Part shown: positions 38,801 through 49,814 of the stretch, one piece after another
How the letters are laid out: every line of letters starts with the position of its first letter
Numbering within the stretch: the stretch's first letter is position 1
From: Crossaster papposus
Taxonomy: Eukaryota > Echinodermata > Asteroidea > Velatida > Solasteridae
Length of the DNA: 64,000 bases
Direction: 5' to 3'
Assembly: GCA_037893245.1 (NCBI GenBank)
Contig: JBAIAA010000650.1
Span: 1,302,001-1,366,000, forward strand
Translations under genes and position numbers: made by a program
Notes under the pieces: generated by a model
What the model was told of the DNA's origin: nothing
Databases searched by the model: none
What the model saw: only the letters and a program-made list of their open reading frames with translations

Positions 38801-41800
38801 CAACGAAACAGGACATCAAGCCATAACGCTAAAGTCTCCATTATTCGGTAAGAATATTAATATTATCTATATTTTGTTCTATTTATTTGAACAAAAACTT
38901 GACTTGAGTAGGTTTGAAATTGTGATCTCTAGAAGATGAAATTGGCACTTTATCAACTAATCTAGATTGAAGCGTTTTACGTATTTAAAATAGTAAACTG
39001 TGTACTTTTTTTATGAATTTTATTTTCAAAGGGCCAAGGGCAAGGTGTACAAGCTGAACAAGGACGTCGTCCTTTTCATGTTCCACCAAGGAGCTCTGTG
39101 TGTTCTGAACCTCCTCAACACCTACACACTCCACTTGTTCCCATCTGCGGAAGTGCATTTTTTTCAGCAACAACAGAGAAACGTGGACGTGCTCCACCTG
39201 CAGGCCATGATGAAGGTGTGGCAAGGGGTATCACCCCCGAGTCCAGCCAACCCTCTTCCGAGCACCGCGGAGCTGGAGTTTGTGAAACAACTTCTTGAAT
39301 GCATTAGTTTGTTCTCGAAATGCTCGGCAGAGTTGTGGAACCAACAAGTGGAAAAAGAGGTGAAGTTTGAGAATATCACTACGCACCGACAGCAGGAGAA
39401 TAAAATAAGAGAACAGCGGACGGACACGATCCATCAACGAAGGATGGCTTGGGGAGATAAAAAAGAACAGAGGAATTCAGAAGAAGGACCTTTCTCGCAT
39501 CATCAGCATTCATCGAAGAAGTCGTCGGGAGACTCTCCGAAAATCTCAAACAAGGCACGTCCTTTGTCAGCGAAAAAACACAACCTTGAATCCGAAGTGA
39601 AGTTTGATCTGAGCAAAAGTGCCTTCAGGGAGCAAGCAAAGTCGGTTGCCTCCGGCAAACAGAGGGAGATGGCTAGGGGCAGAAGGAACGTGCGGACGGC
39701 TGGATACACCGGGAAAGCACCACCAGTGATTTCAAAACCAGAGCTTGAGGATGAGTGTGCAGCAGAAGATGGGGAGAAGGAGGTACACCAGAAATTGAGG
39801 ATCAGGTTGTTTCAGGAAGGCGTGTGCGGGACGGTGGGGCCGTGGGTAGCCTGTCAGGTGCCGCAAATCCAGGTAAGATTAGAAGCTACTTTTTGAATCT
39901 ATAGAGTTACATGGTTTTCGTTACCCCTTAAAATGTGCCAGCATACAGTCAATGGAGGTTGTTGATTGACCCAAAATAGAACCCTCTCATTCATTGCCCG
40001 ATGATTCGGTTCTTTTCAGGTTCTTGCAGCAGAGTGTCTGCACTACATCATCCAGCCAATCCACTTGGAGGAAACCAAGCAACTTAGGGAGTCAGCTCAG
40101 GCTAAAGAACGCCAAAACAGACATAGATCAAGGTGAAATTATAAGGTCAGATGTATCTGGGACACCAGAAAATGTCACACTTTTAGACCCCTTATTTATG
40201 GACTAACCCCTAGGTGAGTGCACTTTGACTTGCACAGGGCGCAGATTTAACAGCATGCCCTGTCGACTGTTCGACATCTGTCCTCCAAAATCAGGCCTAA
40301 AACTCAACCAATTTCCTGCATTGATTATTTCTCTCTGTTAGGTTTTGAGAACGTACATGTTGTTCATTTTCTGCATGATTGCCAGCAATGACTTTATTGC
40401 CATTTTTCAAACCCCAGCTTTATGCTTCGTCTCCATCACCATTGCCAAACTGCATGAACGTAGCCCAATTAGACAGAGACGAAGCTGGGGTTTGGAAAAA
40501 ACGACCTGTGACTTGAACTAAGATGTAATTCTGTTGTCACATCTGAATTCTTAGACCCGACATGGCGAAGACGCTGGCAGAGCGGGACAAGATCCTGAGT
40601 CAGGTCCTGGGTCAAATGTCAAGCGGCTCGGCCGACGTGGTCAGAGATGCGCTAGGGGTCAAGGGTCAGCGAGACGGAGAGCCTGCAAAGATGAGCAAAG
40701 GTAGGTCATCATGAAGGCAATTGGTATTGTTTGAAAAATAAATAAAAAATTACCATAAAGGAAGAGTTAAGAACCCCCGACTCATTCAAACTTTTACTTT
40801 GAGCATTTATTTCTTTTCAAAATTGCACCTGTGATTAATGATCCTTTTTATCATCTTCTGTCAGGTTCCAAACTCAAAACAAAGCCCCCTGCAAATCCCA
40901 CCAATCACAAGCCCACCTGTTCCCCGGATGGGCCAATAGGATGGCAGTGTTCCATCCACCTGCTGGAGATCTGTGGTAGCCACATAGTGAAGGGGCTCAT
41001 TAGTGACGATGCCGGAACCACGAGGGCTTGCCTGCTACTTCTGTATGACCTAGTAGACTTTGGAGAGGTATATAAACAGGTTCAACGATCCCTGTAGTTA
41101 CAATTTTCGACCGATTCCCTCGAAATTAGTCTTAAGGACAAATTCAGTACAGTTGCTGCCATATCGATTATGTAAGCAGAAAACGTACATGATCTTTAAC
41201 ATGCAAGTGTCATTTTGAAGTCATTTTCTAATTTTTTGTTTCCAAACAGATCGTCATCCACATGAAGCTGGCTTCTCTGGGTGCGATCTCACAGTTGATG
41301 GATTTCCTACGCAACAAACGACAGGAACAGGACCTTGTATTCTTAGGTAAGACTTGTGATGACTTGTGATGACTTGTGGTTGGCTTGTGGTTGGCTTGTG
41401 GTTGGCTTGTGGTTGGCTTGTGGTTGGCTTGTGATTGGCTTGTGATTGGCTTGTGATGGACTTGTGATGGACTTGTGATGGACTTGTGGTTGGTTTGTGG
41501 TTGACTTGTAAACTGACTTGTGATAACTTGTGACTGACATGTTCGGTGTCCATCTTTTTAGCTTTGATGACGTTAAAGAACCTTGTGTGCGACTTCCGGC
41601 TAAAGCAGGTATTCTGCAGCGAGGGCGGGGCAGCCCTCTTGACTGACCTCATCAAAACAAGCGAGGGTGCCCTCCTCGTGTGCATTCACCAGTTTCTGAA
41701 ACTCGTCACGGAAGGTAATGGCCTTTTCAAAAATCAGGAGCAATTTTATTGGAATCATTTCAGAACTGAAGAGTTTACTTCGTTTTTAATTCAACATGGC

Positions 41801-41890
41801 CGACTCGCAACTCTACAACCTTTTTCTACGTATTCACACAAAGATCTCCGTTTCATCCTTAGGTCCTGGGGGAATACTGTGATGAAAACC
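35824..41890 (+). CDS. Large ARM/HEAT-like helical-repeat protein, unidentified (14+ exons, at least 1039 aa)
   Basis: Exons 35824-35921, 36253-36631, 36888-37079, 37199-37426, 37598-37713, 38016-38141, 38258-38508, 38673-38847, 39032-39872, 40020-40132, 40555-40700, 40865-41067, 41250-41346 and 41562-41714 all join in phase. I do not recognise the family. There is a basic N terminus, then a Ser/Asp acidic run (about residues 105-120). Leu/Ala-rich amphipathic helices in exons 2-7 and 12-14 look like armadillo or HEAT repeats (e.g. KQAAFLALRQAAADVQNVKA, SLLIGCLSSANQ, LASLGAISQLMDFL). Exon 9 adds a helical part followed by about 150 disordered, Lys/Gln/Ser-rich residues. Such proteins are scaffolds; no catalytic motif is visible. 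The 3' end is unsettled: the best last exon starts at 41863 but gives an early stop (GPGGIL), and a one-base slip in its G5 run would open a longer tail ending at 41926-41928. Confidence 0.78.
37725..37915. repeat. TTAA-family miniature element, copy 3 (worn ends)
   Basis: CTAGTTCGCACCGGAGGACG at the left and CGCGTCTCAGTTCG at the right retain part of the inverted ends; the body matches 23924-24152 (GCCGGAAATGTCTGTCAGCA). It begins about a dozen bases after the donor of exon 5 of the ARM-repeat gene. TTAA flanks are lost. Confidence 0.8.
40396..40506. repeat. AAACCCCAGC miniature inverted-repeat element, copy 1
   Basis: TTTTTCAAACCCCAGCTT at the left and AAGCTGGGGTTTGGAAAAA at the right are inverted ends; the centre has CCATCACCATTGCCA. 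The same structure is at 44316-44423. It lies in intron 10 of the ARM-repeat gene. Confidence 0.85.
41349..41540. repeat. GGCTTGTGGTT minisatellite in ARM-gene intron 13
   Basis: About 17 units of 10-11 bp of the type GACTTGTGATG / GGCTTGTGGTT begin 2-3 bp after the exon 13 splice donor and nearly fill the intron. The unit drifts gradually along the array. The minus-strand frame reads as Ser-Gln-Ala-Asn-His-Lys-Pro-Thr repeats and is not a gene. Confidence 0.95.
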
Positions 41891-42041
41891 TTAATGCCAA
41901 CTTCTTGAACCATCCAGTCTATTCATAGCATGGTTTCGTGAGTACCCATCATTATCACCATGACAACCATCATCATTATCACCACGACAACCATCATCAT
42001 CGTCCTCATCATAATCCACAATTTGGGAGACCGCCAACATA

Positions 42042-42145
42042 GGCCAAGATAGCTCAGTTGGTAGAGCACAGGTCCGGTATTACGGAGGTCGCAGGTTCGA
42101 GTCCAGCTTCGCCAATTTCTTTGTTCACTTTGAAATTTAACTTGT
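42042..42145 (+). repeat. tRNA-derived SINE head
   Basis: GATAGCTCAGTTGGTAGAGC is a perfect box A with D-arm, and AGGTTCGAGTCCAGC a good box B. The acceptor stem GGCCAAG/CTTCGCC pairs in six of seven positions. The anticodon arm is distorted, with only four clear stem pairs, and the 3' side continues into AATTTCTTTGTTCACTTTG rather than a T-run terminator. This marks a SINE derived from a tRNA rather than a working tRNA gene. Confidence 0.7.
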
Positions 42146-42572
42146 TTAATTCACTGGGGCCTTTAAAATTGTGAAATATTTTTGAAAAATATTGAATATA
42201 TATTATTTTATAAAATCTGCGTCCATTTGCTGAATGGTCGAGTATTTGTTATTGATTAGTGTTTTATGTTCCCATATTTTTGCTGTCAGAATTTAAATTG
42301 CTGCAAAATTATTTGTATGTTTTATGAAACACCCTTTCTTTTGTGATTTTGCTGATCTGATTTTGCTTCAGTTTTGTTATATTAACTTCACTGAAATCAT
42401 TTTGGGTCACTGGGGCAGTAATATTTTATGATCAGCTCCTCAATTGTATATATATTTTTAAAGCACATCATGTATGTTATGGTTGAATTCCCACTGCTTG
42501 CGATAAGCACGATGATTTGAGAATAGATTAATTGGTTCAAATTGCATTCCGTAACAACTGGTTCAATATAGC

Positions 42573-42823
42573 TACTAGGGCCAAGTTCACAGAGCTGCTA
42601 AGCACACACATTTGCTAAACACAATAGAGTCTTGCTCATTAAAAACAGGTTACCAGCCAAAATTATATGGTTTTGTTTATGCTAAGCAAAAAACTAACTT
42701 AATATCAATCACAAACAATAAGCATCACCTGGAAATTTGGTCTGTAACCCTGATTTTGCCAAGGGTAAATTTGTTATGGTAAGCACATTTTTGTGCTTAG
42801 CAGCTCCATGAAATTGGCCCATG
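42573..42823. repeat. Palindromic miniature element, copy 3
   Basis: GGGCCAAGTTCACAGAGCTG then CTAAGCACAC at the left pairs with GTGCTTAGCAGCTCCATGAA then ATTGGCCC at the right. The inner CAGGTTACCAGCCAAAATT is shared across the family. The right end is nearly identical to that of copy 1. Confidence 0.85.
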
Positions 42824-44315
42824 TCATAAATACGGCATACATTAGAACAGTGCTGGTACATTATTGCTCAATTCGGTGACCTCGACTAAGTAAAATAAAA
42901 CCATCCACAGTGATTTATGGGCGATGTTTTACTAGTGAGTGCTTTCATTTCCGTCTGGTTCGGTTCAGGATAGATCGAGTTTAATTTGTTGTAGGCATTG
43001 AAGCATGCAGTATTTGTCGTTCGACTGCATGAAACTTGCATTCCCTACCTTTATGACAATCTGCCAGAGAGAATTCTCAGTTTCAATGATTGTGTACACA
43101 TTTCAACGTGTGCGGGAATAGCGGAGGAACTAGTTTAATACATATAAGATTTGCTGTTTCAGACTTTTTCACTTCGTGTGCACGTAGCCGATACATTTCA
43201 TCAATTTTTTGCCTTTTTTTCTTGATTGACAATCTCACCCCTGGATTAATTGTTCGTTATCAGTATAAAAGATGTACTTCTTGAAAATTGTTCTAGAAAA
43301 GTGGACGATTAGTCACGAAACGAAATCTGCTCCCGCGATATGCCACGTACCAGCACAATTTTCTAAATACCTTGACAGAAATGTTACCAGCAAGTGACGT
43401 CACATTTGTTAGTGTCGCCTGCGCGCGTACACTGATTCCTGTTCATAAATTTCTTTTTTAAACGCCTGTGGTTCCGCGTTGTTAATTGTTGTGATGTTAT
43501 TGTTATGTGTTTCGTGGTTTAGCTAACACTGTTTTGGCGCTCGTGCGAATCTTTTGTACAAATGCCCGGGTACCCTCAAGAATAATAAACAGAATCTGTC
43601 GAAATGGTTTTCGTTTATGGCTCAGCAGTCTGACGCTTCGGCTACTGGTGCAGTTAGTGTGTTTGGTGCAGTATTTATCCGGTCTTCATTTTAGAACGAG
43701 AAATCGAGTGGTGATGACATCGACACGGCCGTAAAGAGATCTTAAAACCCGTTCAAAGTCATCAAAACACAGCGTAAAATTAGAAATTTGATTATTTTTT
43801 GTGAAGGTAAGTTTGGTGTTTAGTTGCAGTGATAATCTGTGTTGGTTAATGCCAGTGCCGAGGCCCATGTCATACGACAAATCGGGTTTCGCGAGATTGG
43901 TATGATTTTTAGGCGGTTTCCATCAAGAAACGGTGTCCAATTCCACCAGGCCTGACGTACGCCTGACGGTGCTGGTTTTATATTATTATTATAACCACTG
44001 GAGGTTTATCTTGCTAAAAAGCCCAAACAACTTATGCACATTAGAAGACTTTAGAAGACTTTCCTGGCGTTATTTTATGTGGATCTGTTCTATTTTAACC
44101 TAAACCCACTTCACACGGAGTGTAATGTGAATGGACGTTAACGCTCTACTGTGTGTTTAGCCAATGAGCGCTATATGGCGTGGCGGAGGGTATTTGGTTA
44201 AAGGAGAACTTTTTCCCTCACCCAGCGGCATTTCAGGCGTCATAAAAATAGTATTTTTAATAAGGACGGTTTTAAGGCGGTTGAGACGTTGTTGGACCTT
44301 CCTGCTAATGGCCAG

Positions 44316-44423
44316 GGCCGTTTTTTAAAACCCCAGCCCCGTCTTTGGCGCCATCACCATTGCCACCTTGCATTAACAAAGCTACAGCGAGGGACGCGCG
44401 AAGCTGGGGTTTCCAAAACGGCC
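44316..44423. repeat. AAACCCCAGC miniature inverted-repeat element, copy 2
   Basis: GGCCGTTTTTTAAAACCCCAGC-type left end (21-22 bp, with mismatches) pairs with GCTGGGGTTTCCAAAACGGCC-type right end. The inner GCCATCACCATTGCCACC matches copy 1 at 40396-40506. Confidence 0.85.
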
Positions 44424-45367
44424 TATTATATTACTGACAAGGTGTCCCGTGCGCGTGTACAATGACAGTACGCGCGCGTTCATGGATAACGAACATTGTG
44501 GTTTCCCGTCATGACACATAAACGCAACTCTTCCTGAACCCTGCAACGTTTGTGAGTGTGTAACTTAATGCATTAATAGCTATCATTGGCCTAGTAAATG
44601 CAAACATTATTTGAATGTGATCGTCTAAAATTATATTGAGCGTTGCTTTACTTTCAAAACTTCGTGGAATTGATGCAAAAGGAAAGCAACAAGGTGTTTA
44701 GAGTTCTAAAGATGGCCTTGTATTGGCTCGTCGTCTTGGTGCGAAAACTCTTGAATCAGCTGGTTATCAGCCCGTTGTTCCGCTTGTATGTTGCGGTCGA
44801 GAACCTGGAGAAAGTAAGTATATAGGCTATATAGGTACCGTTAATTGACTCTAGTGATGAGATCGTTCATGGCGTGCACTCGCCTCTAGAGAAGTATAAT
44901 TGCCGTGTGATGTTTTTCCCTTCACTGCATCTGATGAATTGTTGCATGCTACGAAAGCTTAAGCCGGTATGATATGGAAATCAGACTTCCGTGAAAATCG
45001 GACCGCTTTCCCTATTATTGGTTAAACCCTTTCACGTGACCGGTTGCTCTCCTGTTTTCACTGATAGGCATGCGCTGCGCAATAATATACTGAGTATATA
45101 ATGAGTCCGGATTTCATAGTCTGAAATCATCACGCTACATCGGTTTCATCTTTAATAACAAAGTACAGCTATACTGTTCGGTTGGCTAGTTCCAATGAAT
45201 GTATATACTTCAATACCATTTCAGATTGTATAGGGGTATTAAGGATTGTTAGCACTCCCCGTACGTACAAGGGTTTACGTATCACATGTCAAATTGTGTT
45301 TATTTATGTTCTCTTTCAGAACCAAAGCTTTGTGCTTTACAATCTGACGGACCCATCAGACGCCACC

Positions 45368-46375
45368 ATGGCCGAAGCGGCGACTCACAGGCCCCAGACC
45401 ACACGGGTCCTGCTCTGGGCCCCACCCCGCTCCCTATCCACCGCCTTCGAGCGCTGCATCAGCGCCTTGGGCGACCGGGTGCAGGTCTGCCACGAGCTGT
45501 ACACCGCGGCATGCCACCTGGGACCCGAGAACCAGATCAAGATCCCGGTCTTGGAATCCGTGGTCAGGGATCCGCACTACACCTACGACTGGGTTCGAAA
45601 GATCATGGAAGCCCAGGCTTTGCCCAGGACGGAGATCTTCTTCTGCAAAGAGCTGGCTTATTCGGTGGAGGGAAAGTTTGATAAGCTACCAGCCGGCTAC
45701 CGACACACTTTCCTCATCAGGCACCCGGCGCGAGTGTTCCTCTCAATGAACACCCTGGTCAAGAGATACTTCGCCAGAACTTTTCTGGATCTGAAACTCA
45801 GCCAGGTGCTCCCCAAGGGGTTGGTCTACAAGGAGATGTATGACCTCTTTGAGCACGTGACCAACGATCTTGGCCAGGAGCCAATCATCGTCGACGCTGA
45901 CGATCTTTTGCAGGATCCACTGGGAGTCCTGTGCGCCTACTGCAACGCAGTCGGCATCCCCTTCTCCCCCTCCATGAACAAATGGCGGTCCATCAAGGAG
46001 GAGAAGCGAACGTGGATCTACTCCACCAGGCTCATGATCATCAACAAGATCATCGGGCAGTACGACCGCGCCTTCCGGACGACGGGCCTGGAGCGACACG
46101 TAGAGAAGCCCATCGACCTCAGCCGCGTCGCGCCCGAAGTCCTGGAAGCAACCAAGGCCAGTATCGGCTTCTACGAGAAGATGTACGCGCTGCGCCTAAA
46201 ACCCCGGGCTCCCCACTCTGTCAAACCCTTCCCGACGACCGCAACTCCAAACCCAGCCGTGCCCATCACATCCAACGGAGCCCCGTCAATGAACGGATCA
46301 CCGCCACAAGTCAATCAGTGCGTATCGGTTCCATTCATGAAAGTTGCGCTTTACACTGTGGCGAATGTCATTTAA
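45368..46375 (+). CDS. P-loop sulfotransferase-family protein (about 335 aa)
   Basis: One large open exon encodes a sulfotransferase-like fold. VLLWAPPRSLSTAFERC (residues 14-30) is the 5'-phosphosulfate-binding loop for the donor PAPS, and FLIRHPARVFLSM (115-127) corresponds to the 3'-phosphate-binding R...S region. LFEHVTNDLGQEPIIVDADD and the KWRSIKEEK segment follow as in uncharacterised sulfotransferase-like proteins of invertebrates and plants. The acceptor cannot be predicted. The start at 45368 has a textbook context (GCCACCATGG). However, the frame stays open to a CAG at 45318-45320, and an upstream exon (44673-44813, ending AAA|GTAAGT, with hydrophobic MALYWLVVLVRKLL) would join in phase and add a possible membrane anchor. 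The 3' end may also splice from CA|GTGCGT (46317) to 46450, giving the ending QQHR and stop at 46462. AATAAA is at 46704. Confidence 0.85.
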   Translation: MAEAATHRPQTTRVLLWAPPRSLSTAFERCISALGDRVQVCHELYTAACHLGPENQIKIPVLESVVRDPHYTYDWVRKIMEAQALPRTEIFFCKELAYSVEGKFDKLPAGYRHTFLIRHPARVFLSMNTLVKRYFARTFLDLKLSQVLPKGLVYKEMYDLFEHVTNDLGQEPIIVDADDLLQDPLGVLCAYCNAVGIPFSPSMNKWRSIKEEKRTWIYSTRLMIINKIIGQYDRAFRTTGLERHVEKPIDLSRVAPEVLEATKASIGFYEKMYALRLKPRAPHSVKPFPTTATPNPAVPITSNGAPSMNGSPPQVNQCVSVPFMKVALYTVANVI

Positions 46376-46462
46376 GCACTCAGTTTTGTTTTGAGATCTG
46401 CAGCATAGCATCCAACGAATGACAACTTCTTTTATCGTTTCTTTTTCAGGCAGCATAGGTGA

Positions 46463-47487
46463 AAGTCGGCGGATTTGGGTTAGTGACTGAACATTATGTT
46501 AGTGACGCCATCGTGACGACGCAGCTGAGACGGCACCGTTTGATTAAGCGCCACTAACGTGCTGAAATGACACTGAGCGTGGACAAAGCAGTATTGTATA
46601 GAGTGGAATGTGTAATGTACTGGGGACTTGCAACTCGGGATTCAAGATGTCAAACATTGGAGAGAACATGGAACGTTATTTCGTGGTTATCGCCTGATCG
46701 TAAAATAAAAGTTCAGTATCGACATTTACTAAAAACAGTAGGATTTATTATTTTGCCTGCATGAGATTTTAAGGCAAACTATACTAAACTATACTCCAAA
46801 TAACGTGAGGTGCTTAGTGGAAATCAATGTTAAACGTGCAATGATACAGTTTTTATTAACAAAATTCAGAATCTTATAATAAATTTTTCGGAAATTCATA
46901 ATATCTTTGCTGATATACTTTTGCAGAAGTAAATTTTAAACTATTCGCAATGTTTATATGGAATTATATGAGAAATGTAATTTTATTGTTTGTAAGTACA
47001 GTGGTTTAAGTACACTGATCGTGGTACATTGTAAAAAAGAAGCAAGATAACGACATTACTTTGTATAAAGAATAAAATTCGTGATAAAGAAAAACAACAC
47101 AGTTTTTAAAATTGAAAAACAAATTTACATAGTTCCACTGATGTTGAATTATCACAGTGCGTTAACTATTATTATTGTAGGCCTATGTAAAATGCCCAAG
47201 ACTTTACTCAATAACTTGTTATGTGAATGGAGACTTTCGAGACTCTTGGTGGCAGCAACACTTCAGGCCGTGCCCGAATTACTCACAGACCTATAAACAC
47301 AGGTACGGTATATGTATGTGGAATTACTTGGCTGCCGCTTATGATTACGCACAATTCTATGGTTAGCGGCGGCAGCCACATCTTGTAGCCGTAGCCGTAG
47401 CCAATTAATTCGGACACGGCCACATTTGCAGTCAGGCAGAGGATTATAGTGTTTGGATATAAGAATAAGGTTACCAGCGGGCCCCAT
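46463..47487. other. Convergent intergenic region
   Basis: This holds the 3' UTR of the sulfotransferase-like gene (AATAAA at 46704), AT-rich sequence, and the 3' UTR of the minus-strand RING-NHL gene on the right. No protein-coding frame of note was seen. Confidence 0.5.
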
Positions 47488-49814
47488 CTATCTTTGGTAT
47501 TGCACCAAGTACGCCACGATCCTTGGGTCCCCCTGGTAACTGACGAACACCTTGCCCCTCTTCCCCCCTTCCGAGTACGTGGAGGCCACGCCGACAGGGC
47601 CAGCCACACCCTGGTGTCTAGACACCTTAGTCGAACCACAGCCGCTGTTCGTGCTTGGCTTTAGCAGGCCTAGGCCGCCCATCGATGGGGCAGACGGGCC
47701 GTCCTCGCGGCTGAAGACCAGCACCGATTTCCCCAGAGGATCAAAGACCTGGACGCGCTGGTTGCCTGTGTCGGCAACTAGGACGAAGCCTCGGTCGTCG
47801 ATCGTCAGACCCTTGGGGTGGTTGAGCTGGCCCAGGCCGCTGCCGCGGGAGCCCACGGTCTTGACAAACTTTCCTGCAAGGTTGAAGACCTGCAGTGAAG
47901 AAAAACAAAAAGGAAAATCTTCTAGATGTTTTTTTAATAAGCACCATGGGTTCCTACCTATCCGATTGCGTTATACACTTTGTACTACATTGTACATGTA
48001 TTCGGTTTCCAATGTTATTACTCTGTGTGCAGTGGGCGTGGTTTTAGTTTAAATGACGTACAGAAAAGTTCGCCTGTATAGAAATAATGATGCAAACGTG
48101 ACTCGCCATGTGCATTTTGAAATTGTAAAATCGATGGACTTCGATTTCTTCAATGTTTAGGCCTATATCATTTTACAATGTATTTACCTACCTGGATACG
48201 GTTGTTATTAGTATCGGTCACCCAAAGACGATTCTCGGGGCTGATGGCCAGGGAATGGGGGTACAGAAACTGACCAGGTTCCCGCCCCCGCTCCCCGATC
48301 TGTCCCACAAGGGTACCATCAGTCCGGTACATGATGACCGCATGCGTCTCCTCGCAACAGATGTAGAGAGTTTCCGAGTCAGAGTCGAGGGCGACGCCGA
48401 TTGGTCGGTGCCCAACACATGTGATGGTGTTGACATCCTCTCCCGTGTCAATGTCAAGTGTCACGACGCATGCGTTGTCCTTGTCGGTGACGTAGAGGTG
48501 ACGCTGCGGGAGGTCCACGCAGACTGCCTGAGGGTTACCAAAGTTGGTGAAGATGCCATCATGCGTCAATACCCGTCTGGGTGACAGACCCGACAAGGTG
48601 CACAATCGAACGCAGCCGTTGGCCGTATCCGTAACGGCGAACAGATTGTCACGAACCACCGCCACGCCGGCCGGACCCAGAATCGATCGCTTCTTCCCGC
48701 TTTGAAACCAGCTCCTCCCGAACACCTTCATCTTGTGGATATCGCCATACGCACGAGGCGTCTTCAAGGTGATGCTGTCACTGTTGCTGCGGTTCATGAT
48801 GAACCTTCCGTTGTACACATCGAAGACACTCTTGCTGCAAACGGTGGTGTCGCTGCCACTCGAGTTTCTCCTAGATCGCAGGGGCGGCACGTAACCAATA
48901 GGAGGAAGACTCTGGGTGCGATCCAACTTTCGCGCAAAATCATCGTCGACGGACACCTGTACGCCAACGTCGACGCCATAAAAAGCCCTCGGCTGCGGGC
49001 TCCTGATGTCATCACTGGCCTTGACGATCTTCAAAGGCATTTTGGCAGTCTGCTCGCAGACGGTGTTGAGCAACCCGCTAGTTTGCTGCGAGATGGCAAC
49101 ACACTGCCCCCTCATGTGATTCAGCTCTGTGATAGCCGGTTGCTCCTCAAAATTCTTGAGCCTGCTTTCGACGAAGGCGCAGTACTCACTTGCCCGGGTA
49201 AACTCACACTTGACTCTGATCTGAATTGACGCTGTCTCCTCCTTCAAGAACTCATCTAACTTCTGATGCAGCAGTCTTCTTCTTTTTCGCAGGAGCCTCA
49301 GCGCTCCCTCTATCGGCCTGCCATTGCTCATCCCGACTAAGTCTTCCTCGGTAGATTGCTGGACACGCTCCCACAGGTCCGTGCACTTGTTGAAGTCATC
49401 CACACTGGCCCTGAGCCTGTAGAACTCCGCTTTCAAGGAGTTTACCTCCTCGGTCCAAGCACCATCCCGGCTCTCCTGGAAGCCGAGTTGCCAGCGCTGT
49501 TGGAGCTCCAACAGGGCGGCGATCCTGGTATCGTCGGCAAAGCTTCGGGCTCCTACTACCGGGAGCCGGTGGCTGGTGATGCATTCCGGGCACACGATCT
49601 CCCCAGAGCTTGTCTGCCCCTCCATGCAGTCGAAGCAGAAGGTATGATGGCACGGAAGGATTTTAGGCGTTTTGAGTCTCTCCTGACAGATACCACAGCG
49701 AAGGAGTCGGGTCAGGCCTTCCTGCATGACGTGGACGAAATCGGGCGAACTCATCTTAGCTCTCTGTGGGCGACCTATTGTCAAGGAAGGTGCAAAGCAA
49801 AGAGATTGATTCAC
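47488..49814 (-). CDS. RING finger plus NHL-repeat protein, TRIM-like (2 exons, 674 aa)
   Basis: Minus-strand exons 49814-48192 and 47889-47488 join in phase 0. Residues 40-78 form a C3HC4 RING (C40, C43, C55, H57, C60, C63, C75, C78), the E2-binding part of a ubiquitin ligase. Residues about 95-260 are helical and could form a coiled coil. The C-terminal half has five or so NHL beta-propeller blades, e.g. GPAGVAVVRDNLFAVTDTAN, PHSLAISPENRLWVTDTNNN and HPKGLTIDDRGFVLVADTGN. This order resembles TRIM2/3/32/71, but I see no B-box zinc finger and no filamin domain, so it is closest in layout to TRIM32-like proteins with a reduced middle. In-frame ATGs at 49814 and 49754 are both possible; the second (MSSPDF) is nearer the RING. 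The target is unknown. It is divergent from POLR2F. Confidence 0.9.

Larger units (their letters stand above)
41929..45321. other. Region between ARM-repeat gene and sulfotransferase-like gene
   Basis: It contains ATC/ATCATTATCACC repeats (41945-42010), a tRNA-headed SINE (42042-42145), a palindromic miniature element (42573-42823) and an AAACCCCAGC element (44316-44423). A candidate 5' exon of the next gene is at 44673-44813 (described there). The short frames at 43090-43734 show no family likeness. Confidence 0.55.

Noticed and set aside
41254..41685. 143-codon minus-strand frame with His-Lys-Pro-Thr-Ser-Gln repeats
   Set aside because: It is created by the 11-bp minisatellite in intron 13 and by the antisense of exons 13-14 of the ARM gene.
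42042..42113. Functional tRNA gene
   Set aside because: Boxes A and B are good, but the anticodon arm does not fold properly, the acceptor has a mismatch and the 3' side runs into SINE sequence without a T-run terminator.
45286..46422. Alternative-frame and antisense ORFs under the sulfotransferase-like exon
   Set aside because: They are shadows of the real frame; only the +45368 frame has the PAPS-binding motifs.
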